NCBI GenBank assembly: GCA_963823105.1
Contig: CAWGKC010000009.1
Coordinates: 186,001 to 250,000 of the forward strand
Length of the DNA: 64,000 bases
Source: JAJYKC01 sp963823105
Lineage (GTDB): Bacteria > Acidobacteriota > Terriglobia > Bryobacterales > Bryobacteraceae
Reading direction: 5' to 3'
Positions 26,563 to 37,515 of the stretch are shown here, in pieces. Within the stretch, counting starts at the first letter, position 1; each line of letters opens with the position of its first letter. The notes under the pieces are model-generated. The model saw only the letters and a list, made by a program, of their open reading frames with translations. It did not search any database and was not told the origin of the DNA. Position numbers and translations under genes: made by a program.

Positions 26563-27263
26563 GAACCTACCTCCATCGCTTGTGCCATTGCCGCTTGCCG
26601 GGTGTCGAGCCGCCGCCGCGCGGCCTGGCGTTCGCGCCAAATCGAAAACGTCAGCAGCCACATGACGAGCGCAATGAATCCTCCCGGCGGCAGCAGGAAC
26701 AGCACCCATGGCTCGAAGTTACGGCCGAACAGCGGCGCGCCGAGGAACGTGCCGGCTCCCAATACCTCGCGCACCGTGCCCAGACAGGTCAACGCGAACG
26801 CGAATCCCAGCCCCATGCCGAGCCCGTCGAGCATCGACTTACCGACTGGATTCTTGCCCGCGAACGCCTCCGGGCGCTCGAGGACGAGGCAGTTCGACAC
26901 GATGAGCGGAATGTAGGCGCCCAGCGCCGTATAAACATCGATGCTAATCGCCTTCACCAGGTATTCCACCACGGTTACCCACGTGGCGATGATCGCGATG
27001 TAAGTGGCGATGCGGACCTGCTTCGGAATCAGCTTGCGAATCAGAGAAATCATTCCGTTCGAGCAGACCATCACGAACGTCGTCGCCAGCCCCATGGCCA
27101 ATGCATTTCGGACGCTGTTAGTGATCGCCAGCGTGGGACACATGCCCAACACCATTACGAACACCGGGTTCTGTTTCCACAAACCGTTGAGGAACGGATT
27201 GCCGGCTTCGTCGACTTTCGCCGCGGAGTGGCAGGATAAGGGGGCGATGGTTTCGCTCATCAC
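26559..27263 (-). CDS. rnfE: Rnf electron transport complex subunit E
   Basis: A 234-residue membrane protein paralogous to RnfA. QNPVFVMVLGMCPTLAITNS near the start and GAYIPLIVSNCLVLERPEAF further on carry the conserved cysteines shared by RnfE and NqrD. The C-terminus after the last helix is a charged cytoplasmic tail (WRERQAARRRLD). Four-base overlaps with rnfG upstream and rnfA downstream show tight operon structure. VSNC plus the full rnf context support RnfE over NqrD. Confidence 0.93.
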   Translation of the reverse strand: MMSETIAPLSCHSAAKVDEAGNPFLNGLWKQNPVFVMVLGMCPTLAITNSVRNALAMGLATTFVMVCSNGMISLIRKLIPKQVRIATYIAIIATWVTVVEYLVKAISIDVYTALGAYIPLIVSNCLVLERPEAFAGKNPVGKSMLDGLGMGLGFAFALTCLGTVREVLGAGTFLGAPLFGRNFEPWVLFLLPPGGFIALVMWLLTFSIWRERQAARRRLDTRQAAMAQAMEVGS

Positions 27264-27907
27264 TCGCCTCTCTGAATGCGGTCCAGGTTGCGCGCGATAA
27301 CCGGCGCGACGCTCTCAACGCTTTTTTGCAGCATCCGCCCCACCGCGCGCGACGAAATGGTCGCGCCGGAAATCGCGTCGATTTCCCAGGGGTTCTTCTT
27401 GGTCCCGTGCTTCACCGTCGTAATCGGGTGCCCGCCGCTGGCATCGAGCGCTTTGAAATTCGCGGTGAATTCGGGATCGCTTCCAATGCGGCTTCCCAAC
27501 CCCGGCGTCTCCCGCATGTCGACGACTTTGAATCCGGTGATGGTCCGCGCATCGGGGTCGTAGGCGTACATGGCGGAGATCACATCGGCGTAGCCGCGGT
27601 CGCTGGTTTCGATCACGACGCCTAGAAACCGGCCATCGGCGCCATAGCCGGCAAACAACCGCGGCCCCTCGCCCTGTACGCCGGACGCGATCGTCAGACC
27701 GCCCGAAGGATCGATGGCATAGACGATTTGCTTCCGGATGCCCGGCAGGAGCTGCGCGACAGACTCCCGCATAATGACTTCCTGGTTGTGGCGGATCCGC
27801 GCCCGCGTATTCACATCGGATACCACGATCAGCATTCCGCACAGCAGAGACACGATGGTTAATGTGCGGATCATGGGAAAGCCGCTGGAGCTGGACGCCG
27901 GATTCAT
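27260..27907 (-). CDS. rnfG: Rnf electron transport complex subunit G (covalent FMN subunit)
   Basis: A 215-residue protein with one N-terminal transmembrane helix (residues ~12-31) and a periplasmic FMN-binding domain. The flavinylation motif is SGATIS at residues 180-185, with T183 expected to carry FMN in a phosphodiester bond made by ApbE; an apbE-type gene lies about 8.5 kb away across the operon. DMRETPGLGSRI is the second conserved block. Overlaps of four bases join it to rnfD and rnfE. Confidence 0.93.
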   Translation of the reverse strand: MNPASSSSGFPMIRTLTIVSLLCGMLIVVSDVNTRARIRHNQEVIMRESVAQLLPGIRKQIVYAIDPSGGLTIASGVQGEGPRLFAGYGADGRFLGVVIETSDRGYADVISAMYAYDPDARTITGFKVVDMRETPGLGSRIGSDPEFTANFKALDASGGHPITTVKHGTKKNPWEIDAISGATISSRAVGRMLQKSVESVAPVIARNLDRIQRGE

Positions 27908-28960
27908 ACCGCCGCCTTCTTCGGCGCGCCGAACGGCCGGGGCTGCGTGAACTTATCGATCAGCGGAGAAAGCGCGTTGCCCAATAGGATCGCGTACATC
28001 ACGCCTTCCGCCAGTCCTCCCAGGAATCGAATCAGTACGGTGATCAGGCCCATCAACGCGCCATAGATCCACATGCCGAGCGGCGTCACCGGCGAGGCCA
28101 CCGGATCCGTCGCCATGAATACCGCGCCTAACATCAAGCCGCCGGAGAACAACACGAACCATGGGCTGGGATAGAGCGCCGGATTCGCCCGATGAAAGAG
28201 ACTCCCAAAGACGAACGCGCTGGAGAGCATCGCCGCCGGAATGCGCCAATCCATCATCTTGCGCGCCATCAGGTAACCGCCGCACACCAGAATCAGGAGC
28301 GCCGAGGTTTCGCCCGCCGAGCCGGCGCGTCCGCCCCAAAATAGCAGCCACGGATCGGTCGGGATGTGGTCGAATTTTTGCAGCATCAACGGCGTCGCGC
28401 CGGTGAAGCGCGTCCACGCGGACTTTCGCGATCCAACCTGCGAGCGATGGCGCCTTCATCAATGGCCAAGCCAGGCTCGACGGGATCCATTCGGTAAAAC
28501 GGTGTATCGCCAATGCCGGTGTGTACGACGTAATCGCCACCGGAAAGGCCGCCTGAAGAAACGCGCGCCCCACCAGCGCCGGATTGAACGCGTTGAAGCC
28601 CAGTCCTCCAAACAGCATCTTGCCGGGGCCCACGGCGATGATGCCGCCCACCGCCGCCATCCACAACGGAAGCCCGGGAGGCAGAACCAGCCCCAACAAC
28701 AGCCCCGTAATTACGACGCTGAAATCTCCCACCGACGATCGCTTGCCCGACATCCGGCAGAAGAAATGCTCCGTCGCAACGCAAGTTGCGGTCGACGTCA
28801 CGATCAAGGCCAGCGCGCTGACGCCGAATAACCAAACGGCGTAGGCGCAGATCGGCAGCAACGCGTAGACCACGTTGAGCATGATCGAATCCACCGAACG
28901 GCCGGAGTGCAGATGCGGCGACGTCCGTACCTCGATCACCGTGCTCGGAAATGCGCTCAT
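27904..28960 (-). CDS. rnfD: Rnf electron transport complex subunit D, frameshifted at the FMN site
   Basis: A polytopic membrane protein (repaired length 351). The first part, frame from ATG 28960, holds TSPHLHSGRSVDSIMLNVVY and FNPALVGRAFLQAAFPV. An extra base near 28408 breaks the frame at exactly the covalent FMN motif; the repaired reading is DAFTGATPLMLQKF, with the threonine of TGAT as the expected attachment point. The second part includes LFWGGRAGSAGETSALLIL and FMATDPVASPVTPLG, both typical. The stop overlaps the rnfG start and the start overlaps the rnfC stop, so the gene is otherwise undisturbed and an assembly error is the likeliest cause. Confidence 0.9.
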
Positions 28961-30294
28961 GCCCGCGCCCTTTCTTTACGGTTCATCTGTTTGGCGACGC
29001 GGAAATACTGCACCAGCGGGATGTGCGAAGGACACACATAGCTGCAGCAGCCGCACTCGAAGCAATCGTTCAGATGGTATTCGGCGGCCATTTCCTCGTA
29101 ACGCTCCTTCCGCGCCAGCATTCCGAGCTGCGACGGATTCAAATGCATGGGGCAGATATTTACGCACGAGGCGCAGTGAATGCAAGGATAGATCGGCGCA
29201 TTCCACTCGCGGTTCGTCAAAACCAAAATGCCGGTGACGCCCTTGGTGACGGGCACATCGAAGGATGCGATGGATGCGCCCATCATCGGGCCGCCCAGGA
29301 TCACCGAAGCCGCTTGCACCTCGCATCCGGCCTGTTCCAGCACCCAACGGACCGGAGTTCCAAGCGCCACCAGGTAGTTACCCGGCCGGGTTACTCCCGG
29401 ACCGGAAACCGTGAGCACGCGTTCGATCAGCCCCTGCCGCCGTGGAAGCAATTCGCCGATTTGCGCGAGCGTCGCCACGTTGAACACGCTCACGCCGACA
29501 TCCGCCGGCAGCCCGCGCGAGGGAATCTCGCGGCCCAGCAGCACCTGGATGAGCATCTTCTCGGCGCCCTGCGGATACTTGGCCGCCACCGGCTCGATGC
29601 GAATGTCCCGCGCCGGGCCATTGGCTTTCCGCAGAGCCTCGACGGCGTCCATCTTGTTATCCTCGACGCCGACGATGGCGCGCGCCGCGCCCACCGCCTT
29701 CATCGCCACGCGCGCCCCGTGCAGAACTTCCGCGGGCTTCTCCAGCATCACGCGATGATCGCTGGTGAGATACGGCTCGCATTCGCATCCGTTCACCACC
29801 ACCGTGTCGATCTTCTTTCCCTCCGGCACCTTCAGCTTCACGTGCGTCGGGAACGCGGCCCCGCCCAATCCCACCACGCCGGTAGCCTGAACCGCGCGCA
29901 CGATCTCCTCCGGCGTCATCCGTTCGATGTCCTGGGGCGCGCCGTATAACACTTCCTGGCTCGCGGAAGCGTACGGCCGGATGTAGATCGCCCGCGTAAG
30001 CTCCCCGCGCGCCGACGGCGCAAGGGCGATCCTCTCCACTTGGCCGGTCGCCGGCGCGTGCATGGGAACGGAGACGAATCCATCGGCCTCGGCGATCGGC
30101 TCCCCGCGCACAACTTCCTGCCGTTCGCGGACGATTGGCACGGCGGGTGCGCCCGCATGCTGCGCCAGCGGCACCACCAGCATCGGCGCGAACGGCAGCC
30201 GGCGGATCGGCAGGTGGCAAGTCGGCTCCTTATATTCCGGCACATGGACTCCGCGCCAAAGCCGTTTCACGCCGATATTTTCCAGTAGGCCCAT
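28957..30294 (-). CDS. rnfC: Rnf electron transport complex subunit C
   Basis: A 445-residue peripheral subunit that carries the NADH-binding and FMN site plus two [4Fe-4S] clusters. Residues ~130-150 hold GVVGLGGAAFPTHVKL, the NADH/FMN-binding motif shared with complex I NuoF; VNGCECEPYLTSDH follows. The clusters are bound by CIHCASCVNICP and CFECGCCSYVCP near the C-terminus. The length is close to the short, Clostridium-like RnfC forms. The rnfC start lies 16 bases after the giant PFOR stop, an arrangement that puts ferredoxin reduction and oxidation under one promoter. Confidence 0.94.
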   Translation of the reverse strand: MGLLENIGVKRLWRGVHVPEYKEPTCHLPIRRLPFAPMLVVPLAQHAGAPAVPIVRERQEVVRGEPIAEADGFVSVPMHAPATGQVERIALAPSARGELTRAIYIRPYASASQEVLYGAPQDIERMTPEEIVRAVQATGVVGLGGAAFPTHVKLKVPEGKKIDTVVVNGCECEPYLTSDHRVMLEKPAEVLHGARVAMKAVGAARAIVGVEDNKMDAVEALRKANGPARDIRIEPVAAKYPQGAEKMLIQVLLGREIPSRGLPADVGVSVFNVATLAQIGELLPRRQGLIERVLTVSGPGVTRPGNYLVALGTPVRWVLEQAGCEVQAASVILGGPMMGASIASFDVPVTKGVTGILVLTNREWNAPIYPCIHCASCVNICPMHLNPSQLGMLARKERYEEMAAEYHLNDCFECGCCSYVCPSHIPLVQYFRVAKQMNRKERARA

Positions 30295-30310
30295 TCCGTC
30301 GCCGCTCCGG

Positions 30311-33300
30311 CTAGTTGTACTTCGCGGCGCGCGATAGCAACTTGGCCGCGTCCTTCTCGTTCGGATCCCACGGCGTTCCGGGATGAATCACCTGCGCCGT
30401 ACACTTTTCCGCCGCCCGCACCAGGTCCTTGTACGGCCCGCCTTTCGGGTTCTTGATGTATGCATGTTGATCCGCGTCATACGCGAAGATCTTCGAGTTG
30501 ATCCCGGTACACTCGTTGCACGAGGTACACATCGCCGACTCGATCCAGGGCGCTACATAGCCGTCCCCCCACCGGCGCCGCGGCAGCCGGCTTCGCCACC
30601 GGCGGGGCGGAGGAAACCGGCGCCGCGGGCAACGCCGGGGCAGCCGCCTTCGCTGAAACCACTGGCCCCGCGCCGGCGGGCGCGCCGTCCAGCAGTTTTC
30701 CGCTCGCAACCAACTCCGTCAGCCGGGCCGCCAGCGCCTGCGCATATTCCGCCCGGATCCGATCCGCGGATTCCGCCGCCACGGCGGGCCGTATCCCCGC
30801 CAGCGATTTCAGCATCCGCCAGAAATTCCGCCGGTCTTCGCACGACCGCACGATCGGCTCGGCCGGCAGAACCCGCACCAGCCGGTTCTTCAGGTTCACC
30901 GCCCAGATATAAGGGAATTTGCCCTCACGGTCGTCCGGCTCCAGTTCCAGATAGTCCGCAAGGGGAACCATGTTGTCGTTCCACGCATCGGGGGGCACGG
31001 TTCGGAATTGCTTGCGGAACCGCCCTTCGGTAACCGCGAAATCGGCGAACGTTAGCGGGACATCCATTGTGCCGGGAGCGCCCCGTTCGTCGACGAATTC
31101 CAATTTGTACGAGGGCCAGTCCTGGTCGATCGCCGGGTTGCCCTCCAGATCGAAGCACTCCTCCGGCAGCGCGCCTTTATCCGGGTTGTAGCGAATCAAA
31201 GGGTAGGCGCGCGATTCCACCGCCAGCTTGCTCTGATGCTCCGCCACATCGTCGGGAATCCCGTGCTCCGGCATGCACGGGCTGTACACATTAAACAGCG
31301 CCGGCCGCCGCGCGTTGAGCCCATCGATGAAGCCCTCGATCAGATGAGTCGGATTGGAAATGCCGCCCTGCAAGACAAACGTGGTGCGGTGCGCCATCGC
31401 CACCAGCGCGATCTCCTTGCGGATCTCTTCCTTCCCGTGCGCCGCCTTGCCGTATTGCGCCATGTCCGACACCTGTCCCGTGAATCCCGACGTGCAGGCC
31501 TGGCCGCCGGTGTTTGAATACACCTGCGTGTCCAGGATCAGGACTTTGATCGGCTTGCCCGACATCATCATGCGCGACAGGTTCTGGAAGCCGATGTCGT
31601 ACATAGCGCCGTCGCCACCCATCGAAACCACCGGCGGGCAGAGCCGGAATTCGTCGTCGCTGAAGTTTTTCCAGTTGAAATAGGTGAAGAACTCGCCGTG
31701 CTTCCCGCTGTTGAATCCGCCGTCCAATTCGAGCTCGGCCATCCGGATCGTTTTGAATCCCTCGGCCATCTTCGCCATGTGGCCTTCGAAGATCCCCATC
31801 GCCAGCGACGGAGAATCCTGGAACAAATGATTGGCCCAGGGGAACGGATAGGGATTGAACGGATAGGTCGACGCCCATACCGACGTGCAGCCGGTGGAGT
31901 TCAGCATGCCCATCGCGCTGCGTCCGCGCCGCGAAAGCCCATCGGTATACTGCCAGCGCAGATGGTTCAGTTTGGCCAGCAGTTGCGTCGTGAAATGCAG
32001 CCAATCCGGATCGATCGTCGCTCCGGCGTGCCGCTCGTCCAGCTTCTCGGAGAATGCCGCCAGGGTCACGTCGCTATTCCGCAAAGCCGCCAGCGCCTCA
32101 TCGACGCGCCCGCTGTCGCTCAGATCGAGCGTCCCCGCCAGTTTCAGCCGGATATGCCGGTCCAGCCGGGCGATCAGATCGTCGATCTTTTCGATTTGTT
32201 TCGCCACGCGCGGCTGCATCAGCGCTTCCACCGTCGCGGTGAACAGATGCACCACCGTCTTTTCGCCGCAACCCAGGCACGCGCCGTCGCCGCCAACCAT
32301 GCCAAGGTAATTCTTCTTGTCGAGCAGCAGCGTGTGCAGCGCGCCGATTTTCTCGTCCAGATCGTCGATCCGGCTGAATTCGGGAGCCGTCGTGGGCAGC
32401 GCCTGCCAGAATTGCCAATCCCGCCGCAACCGTGCGACGCTATCGGGAGTTTGTTCCCGCGGGCGCAGCGCGTCGTCGTTGCAAACCTTCACGCACTCCA
32501 TGCAGCCCTTGCACGTATACGGATTCACCGTAATCGATAGCAGTCCCCCGGCGCCTTTGCGCTTTTTCTCCCGGACGGTCCAATAAGGACTGGTCACGGC
32601 GAATTGAAAATCGCCCAGCGCCTCGCGGAACCATAAGAATTCCCGCTCCAACTCGCCTCGCTCCGCGGTCTCCGCCGGGTAACCGCTCAAATGTTCCGCG
32701 ATCGTCTCGTCCAGAAGCTTCCGTACGTCCGCCTTCTCGCCGGCCACGCCGATGCGGGCGCGCAGCTTCGGCTCGATGGCGCGCACGGCGCGCGGCAAAT
32801 GCTTCACGATATGTCCGGCGCCGGCGACCTGTTTGTTGGCCGTTTCGAAAATCGTCATCGGCGACTGCACCAGCCCCGGAATCGCGCTGTCCGGACACAT
32901 CGAGTAGCAAGCGCCGCAAGCGGTGCAATTTTCGGGAAGCCATTGCGGATGTTCGAAGCGGACGCCGGTCATGTCGCGAAACACGCCCGTCGCCGCGGGA
33001 ATCAAGCTCAACCCGATGAACGGATCGGCCAGGTTGTCGTTGCCCTTCCCGGAGATATAAAAGCTGCCCGTTTGCTCCCAGAAGCGGTGGATGTCGGTCG
33101 TCAGAGAGGCGCTGCCGGGCAATTGCTTCAGAAGCAGCGGCAGATCGGGAGCCTTGCGAAGTTGCCCCGCCGCCGAATCGGTAACGCGCTTATCGAGAAT
33201 TTCCTTCACTTCGTCGAAGCCCCGGCGCACCACGCGGATATTGTCCTCGACGACCCGCGCGCCCTTGCCTCCGAATTTGTGATCGAGCTGCGTTCGAATC

Positions 33301-35282
33301 GCCTGGAACAGTTGCGGCTCGTCCAGTTTGGCCTGGCTCATCACCGGCGATGTGGCGAAGAACGCGCCCTGAAACGCGATCCCCTGCATGCGGAATTGCA
33401 ATTCCGGATCGTTCGCCTCTTCCCGCGCGATCTTGAACGCGTCCAGGAAAAACACGCGAATGCGATTCTCGACGATCATCCGCTGATAGCGTTCCGGGAT
33501 CTGCGCCCAAACCTCCTCGGGCTTCTCGTGCGCGCTTTGCAGGATGAACGTCCCGCCTTCTTTCAAGCCAGCCAGCGGATTCGAGTGCTGAAAAACGTTG
33601 GGATCGGGCGACAGCACCACGTCGACATAGAAGTAGTCGCAGTTGATGCGGATCGGCTCCGGAGCCGCGGACAGATAGTACGTCGTCGGCTGTCCCTTCT
33701 TCTCCGATCCGTATTTTGGATTCGCCTTGATGTGATAGCCCAGCAGGTCGAACAACGTCATCGCCAGGTTCTTGCCCGTCGTGATCGCGCCCCAACCGCC
33801 GACCGAGTGCAGCCGCACGGTGATGCTGTTGTTCGGCATCAGGTTCGGATTCTCGCTGCCGTGAACGGCCAATTCTTTCAACCCCGGATACGAATCGGTC
33901 ACCTGGATCTGGTGAATCTCCTGCTTCGGCGTGAACGGGTGGTCGTGCGCGAAATCGATCGAGAGATAAAAAAAGCTCCGTTTGCCGCCACTGGGCAGCA
34001 TGTTCTCGATCGCGCCAATCAACCCTTCCGGCTGCAAGTCCCGGCTTCCCAACCCGAACGAACCCGAATAGAGCCGCGGCATGTCCTCTAACTTGCGATA
34101 CGACGCATAACCGGGATACGGCAGATGCCCGTTCGCCGAGCGGCCGTTTTCGAGGCTCCGCCCCAGCGCGGCCCGCACCTCGCGGACGATCGGCAGATCC
34201 GCGGCCAGCGGTTGATCCACCCGCTCCAGCACCGCGACGCCCTTGCGCCCTTTCAAAATCTCACCGAGAAGGTCGCCCGGAAATGGCCGGAACATCGTTA
34301 GGTTGACGACCCCGGCTTTGACGCCGCGCGTCTCCCGCAAATAATCCACCACCGCTTCCGCCGTGACGATCATGCTGCCCTGGCCCAGGATCAGATACTC
34401 GGCGTCCTCGGCGCGGTAGGTCGACACGCGCCGGTACCGCCGTCCGGTGAGTTCGTAGAAATCCTCCATCGCCTGGTCGGTAATCGGAGCGATATGGTCG
34501 AAGAAAAACGGCCGCTGCGCCGCGACGCTTTGCATATACGCGTCCTGATTCTGGACGGTGCCGATCATCACCGGATTGTCCACCGTCCATAGCTCCGGAA
34601 TCCGCCGCCGCCGCGGTCCGAACAGGATGCGCTGCGCCGGAGTCGGCGTGTCGATGATATCGTCCGGACGCCCCAGGAACTTCGCAATCAGCTCGCGCTC
34701 CGGCAGCAGCAGGGACTCGATCAGGTGCGTGGTCAGAAACCCGTCCTGCGCGCAGATACCCGGCGTCAGCGCCAGTTCCGCGATCCGGTGCGACAGAATA
34801 TTCAGGTCGCACACTTCCTGGGCGCTCTTGCCGAACATTTGGAAGAAGCCGGTGTCGTCGATGCAATGATAATCGTCATGTCCGGCATGGACGTTCAGCG
34901 TCGCCTTGGTCATCGCGCGGCAGCCCATGTTCAACACATAGGTCAGCCGCTTGCCCACAGCCGCGTAGAGCGACTCGTGCATGTAGGCGATCCCTTGGCC
35001 CGACGAGAAGTTCGTCGCGCGCAGACCCGTCATCGAAAGCCCCGCGGTCACCGCCGCGGCGGCGTGCTCGCCTTCCGGCTCGATAAAGATCAAAGGCCGC
35101 CCGGATATGTTGATATGCCCCTTGGCGGTCTCCTCGGCCCAGTATTCCCCCATCTGAGTGGACGGCGTGATCGGGTATGCTCCCGCGGCGTCGGTCGACT
35201 CGCGCTCGCACAGGACGACGGCCGTGTTGCCATCCATCGCCTGCCGCACGCCCGGAAACTCGAATGTCCGTTTAACTCCCAT
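30311..35282 (-). CDS. Giant pyruvate:ferredoxin oxidoreductase with C-terminal ferredoxin-like domain, frameshifted
   Basis: A multidomain 2-oxoacid:ferredoxin oxidoreductase of the NifJ type, which converts pyruvate and CoA to acetyl-CoA and CO2. In order: alpha domain with YPITPSTQMGEYW; transketolase-C-like domain; gamma domain with HSVGGWGAITTGKNLA; a two-cluster ferredoxin domain with CTACGACYSMCP (~residue 784) and CKGCMECVKVCND (~922); GGDGACLGCGEK (~994); a ~130-residue insert; the thiamine-diphosphate motif SMGGDGAMYDIG (~1222). An Ala/Pro-rich linker leads to a tail with CTSCNECTG (~1580). An extra base in the six-C run at 30565-30570 breaks the frame in the linker. Repaired length is about 1656 residues against about 1170-1200 for ordinary NifJ. 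It lies between rnfB and rnfC. Confidence 0.9.
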
Positions 35283-35297
35283 GATCGATTCGCTCCC

Positions 35298-36227
35298 TTA
35301 CATCCGCAGCTCTCTCGCCGGACTTTCTGACGCTCCCACGGCCGAAAGCGGCAGTTCCGCCAATTCCACCGGCAGCGGAGACCGGCGCGTAATCTTCTTC
35401 GCTTCCTGCCCTCGGATCGGTCCGCGTTGGGCGTCCATCCACACAATGGCGCCCGTCGGGCAGCGCTCCATCGGCGTCTGCGAGGCTTGCGCGTTGCGCG
35501 AATAATCGATCGCCGCCAGGAAATCGACGATCGCGATCAGCCCCGCCGGAGCGTCCGCCACGCACCGGCCGCAGCCTGTGCAAGCTACCTCGCATTCCGC
35601 TTCGGCCTGGTCCCCGTTCAGCAGATTGCGGCACGCCACCCATAGCCGGTGGCTTACCGGATGCAGCGAGAATAAGTCCTTCGGACAAGCTTCCACGCAA
35701 TCGCCGCATGCCGTACACAGCGCCTCGCTCACCACCGGAAGCCCGTGGCGGTTCATCTCAATCGCGTGGAAGTCGCAGGAGACGGCGCAATCGGCGAGAC
35801 CCAGGCACCCCCAACTGCACCCTTTTCCGCCGCCCGACACCAGCGCCGCCGCCCGGCAGGATTCGAGTCCCGCATAGTGGGCCTTTTGCCGGGCGACGTG
35901 CGCTCCGCCCGCGCAGGCGAGCCGCGCTACGCGCTTCTCTTCCGATCCCGCATCCACATGCAACAGCACCGCGATCGCCTGCACGCCCTCGGAGCTGTTC
36001 ACCGTGCATTTACCCGGCGCGATTTCCCCCCGCACCGCTTTCTCGGCAAAGTCGTGACAGCCGGCACACCCACACGCTCCGCAATTCGCTTTCGGCAGTA
36101 GCGACTCAACTTCTTCGATCCGCGGATCCTCGTAAACATAGAGCTTCTTGTCGGCCACAGCCAGCACCGCGGCTAACAGCGCTCCCAGGCCGCTCATTAG
36201 CGCCGCGGCGATGAGATATTCAGACAA
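35298..36227 (-). CDS. rnfB: Rnf electron transport complex subunit B
   Basis: A 309-residue iron-sulfur subunit that accepts electrons from ferredoxin. One N-terminal membrane helix (LIAAALMSGLGALLAAVLAV), then the 4Fe-4S motif ANCGACGCAGCHDFAEKAV typical of RnfB, a middle Cys-containing region (GCSWGCLGLADCAVSCDF), the cluster motif CTACGDCVEACP, and a further CTGCGRC cluster. The start is uncertain: TTG 36227 is chosen because a GGGGGG run lies nine bases before it; TTG 36254 extends it and ATG 36197 shortens it. It is the first gene of the operon, divergent from apbE with about 200 bases between. Confidence 0.9.
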   Translation of the reverse strand: MSEYLIAAALMSGLGALLAAVLAVADKKLYVYEDPRIEEVESLLPKANCGACGCAGCHDFAEKAVRGEIAPGKCTVNSSEGVQAIAVLLHVDAGSEEKRVARLACAGGAHVARQKAHYAGLESCRAAALVSGGGKGCSWGCLGLADCAVSCDFHAIEMNRHGLPVVSEALCTACGDCVEACPKDLFSLHPVSHRLWVACRNLLNGDQAEAECEVACTGCGRCVADAPAGLIAIVDFLAAIDYSRNAQASQTPMERCPTGAIVWMDAQRGPIRGQEAKKITRRSPLPVELAELPLSAVGASESPARELRM

Positions 36228-36444
36228 TGCCGGCGACCCCCCTGTGGGCGTCAAGGCTCAGGCACGCCGTGCAAAGCGGGTGAAATGGCGCAACTGACGG
36301 GCGACTCATACCCTCCCATCCTTCAATCCAGCCATCCTTTATGAACGCCGCGAGGCGCATCGTCAAAGGCGTATCCCGCTGAATCGCAATCGGGGGGCCA
36401 TCGCGCGGATGGCATGGAAATCCATTTGCATCGTGAATCACCGC

Positions 36445-37461
36445 ATGGGACCGGCGCTCACTCGGACATTGTGCTCGGTTGCGATCGTTGGCGGGCTTCT
36501 GGCGCTGCGGTTCGTTACCGCGCCTGGCCACGCCAATCCCCCTCGGATCCTCGCGGTCCAGCGCCCGTTGATGGGGACCGTATGGAACATCGAGGTCGTC
36601 GATCGAGGCCGTCCCGATCAGGCTCGCGCCGCGATCGAGAGCGCTTATGCCGAGCTGGAGCGCATCGACGCGCTGATGAGCGAATGGAAGCCCGGATCGC
36701 CCATCTCGCAGGTGAACGACGCCGCCGGAAAACGCTTCGTGGAGGTGCCGGCCGAATTACGCGAGATGCTGGACCGAAGCGTTCGTTATAGCGCCGCGAC
36801 CGCCGGCACCTTCGACGTCACTTGGCGCGGCATGGGCAACATCTGGCATTTCGACGACACCTTCCAACCACCCACCAAAGCGGCGGTCGAGGCGGCGCGA
36901 ACGAAGGTGAACTACCGCAAGATTCAGATCGTGGGCAATCGCGTCTTTCTTCCGGCCGGCATGAGCATTGGCCTCGGAGGCATCGCCAAGGGCTACGCGG
37001 CGGACCGCGCTTCTCAGGTTCTGGCCCGCTCCGGATTTACCGATTCGCTCGTCGATGGCGGCGGCGACGTGATGCTGTCCGGAAGCCGCCTCGGCGAACC
37101 TTGGCGCATCGGGATTCAGGATCCGCGCCAGCCCCGCGGCGCCATCCTCGGAACGATGCGTCTCTCCAACTGCGCCCTCGTCACCTCCGGCGATTACGAG
37201 CGCTTTCGAATCGTCGATGGCGTCCGCTACCACCACATTATCGATCCACGGACGGGCTATCCGGCGTCCGCCTCCATCTCGGTCAGCATCGTCGCGCGAA
37301 CGGCCGAGGAAGGCGTGGTTCTGGCCAAGGGCGTCTTCATCCTGGGTCCCGATGGCGGCATGGCGCTCGCCCGCCGCGAGGGCATCGAGGCGTTTCTGAT
37401 CGATCCGCAGGGAAAGCGTTACTTCACCTCCGGATTCGCGCGGAAATTCGAGCCCGAATGA
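36445..37461 (+). CDS. apbE: FAD:protein FMN transferase (ApbE family)
   Basis: A 338-residue exported flavin transferase that attaches FMN to threonine in S/T-GAT motifs. After a signal segment (SVAIVGGLLALRFVTAPGHA), the family blocks are PLMGTVWNIEV, SIGLGGIAKGYAADRA, VDGGGDVMLSG and HHIIDPRTGYPAS. ATG 36445 is preferred since it leaves a compact signal peptide; ATG 36409 is the alternative. Being divergent from the rnf operon, whose RnfG and RnfD need exactly this modification, its targets are evident. It precedes korA by about 54 bases on the same strand and may share its transcript. Confidence 0.92.
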   Translation: MGPALTRTLCSVAIVGGLLALRFVTAPGHANPPRILAVQRPLMGTVWNIEVVDRGRPDQARAAIESAYAELERIDALMSEWKPGSPISQVNDAAGKRFVEVPAELREMLDRSVRYSAATAGTFDVTWRGMGNIWHFDDTFQPPTKAAVEAARTKVNYRKIQIVGNRVFLPAGMSIGLGGIAKGYAADRASQVLARSGFTDSLVDGGGDVMLSGSRLGEPWRIGIQDPRQPRGAILGTMRLSNCALVTSGDYERFRIVDGVRYHHIIDPRTGYPASASISVSIVARTAEEGVVLAKGVFILGPDGGMALARREGIEAFLIDPQGKRYFTSGFARKFEPE

Positions 37462-37515
37462 CCGTCGCCGGCCTCGTTGGGACGCGCGGGTAGGAGTCGT
37501 TCAGGAAGAGGAGTT

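Noticed and set aside
25978..28960. Na+-NQR (nqr) instead of Rnf
   Set aside because: RnfB and RnfC-type cluster subunits are present, no NqrA or NqrF is found, and TTNCA in subunit A fits Rnf.
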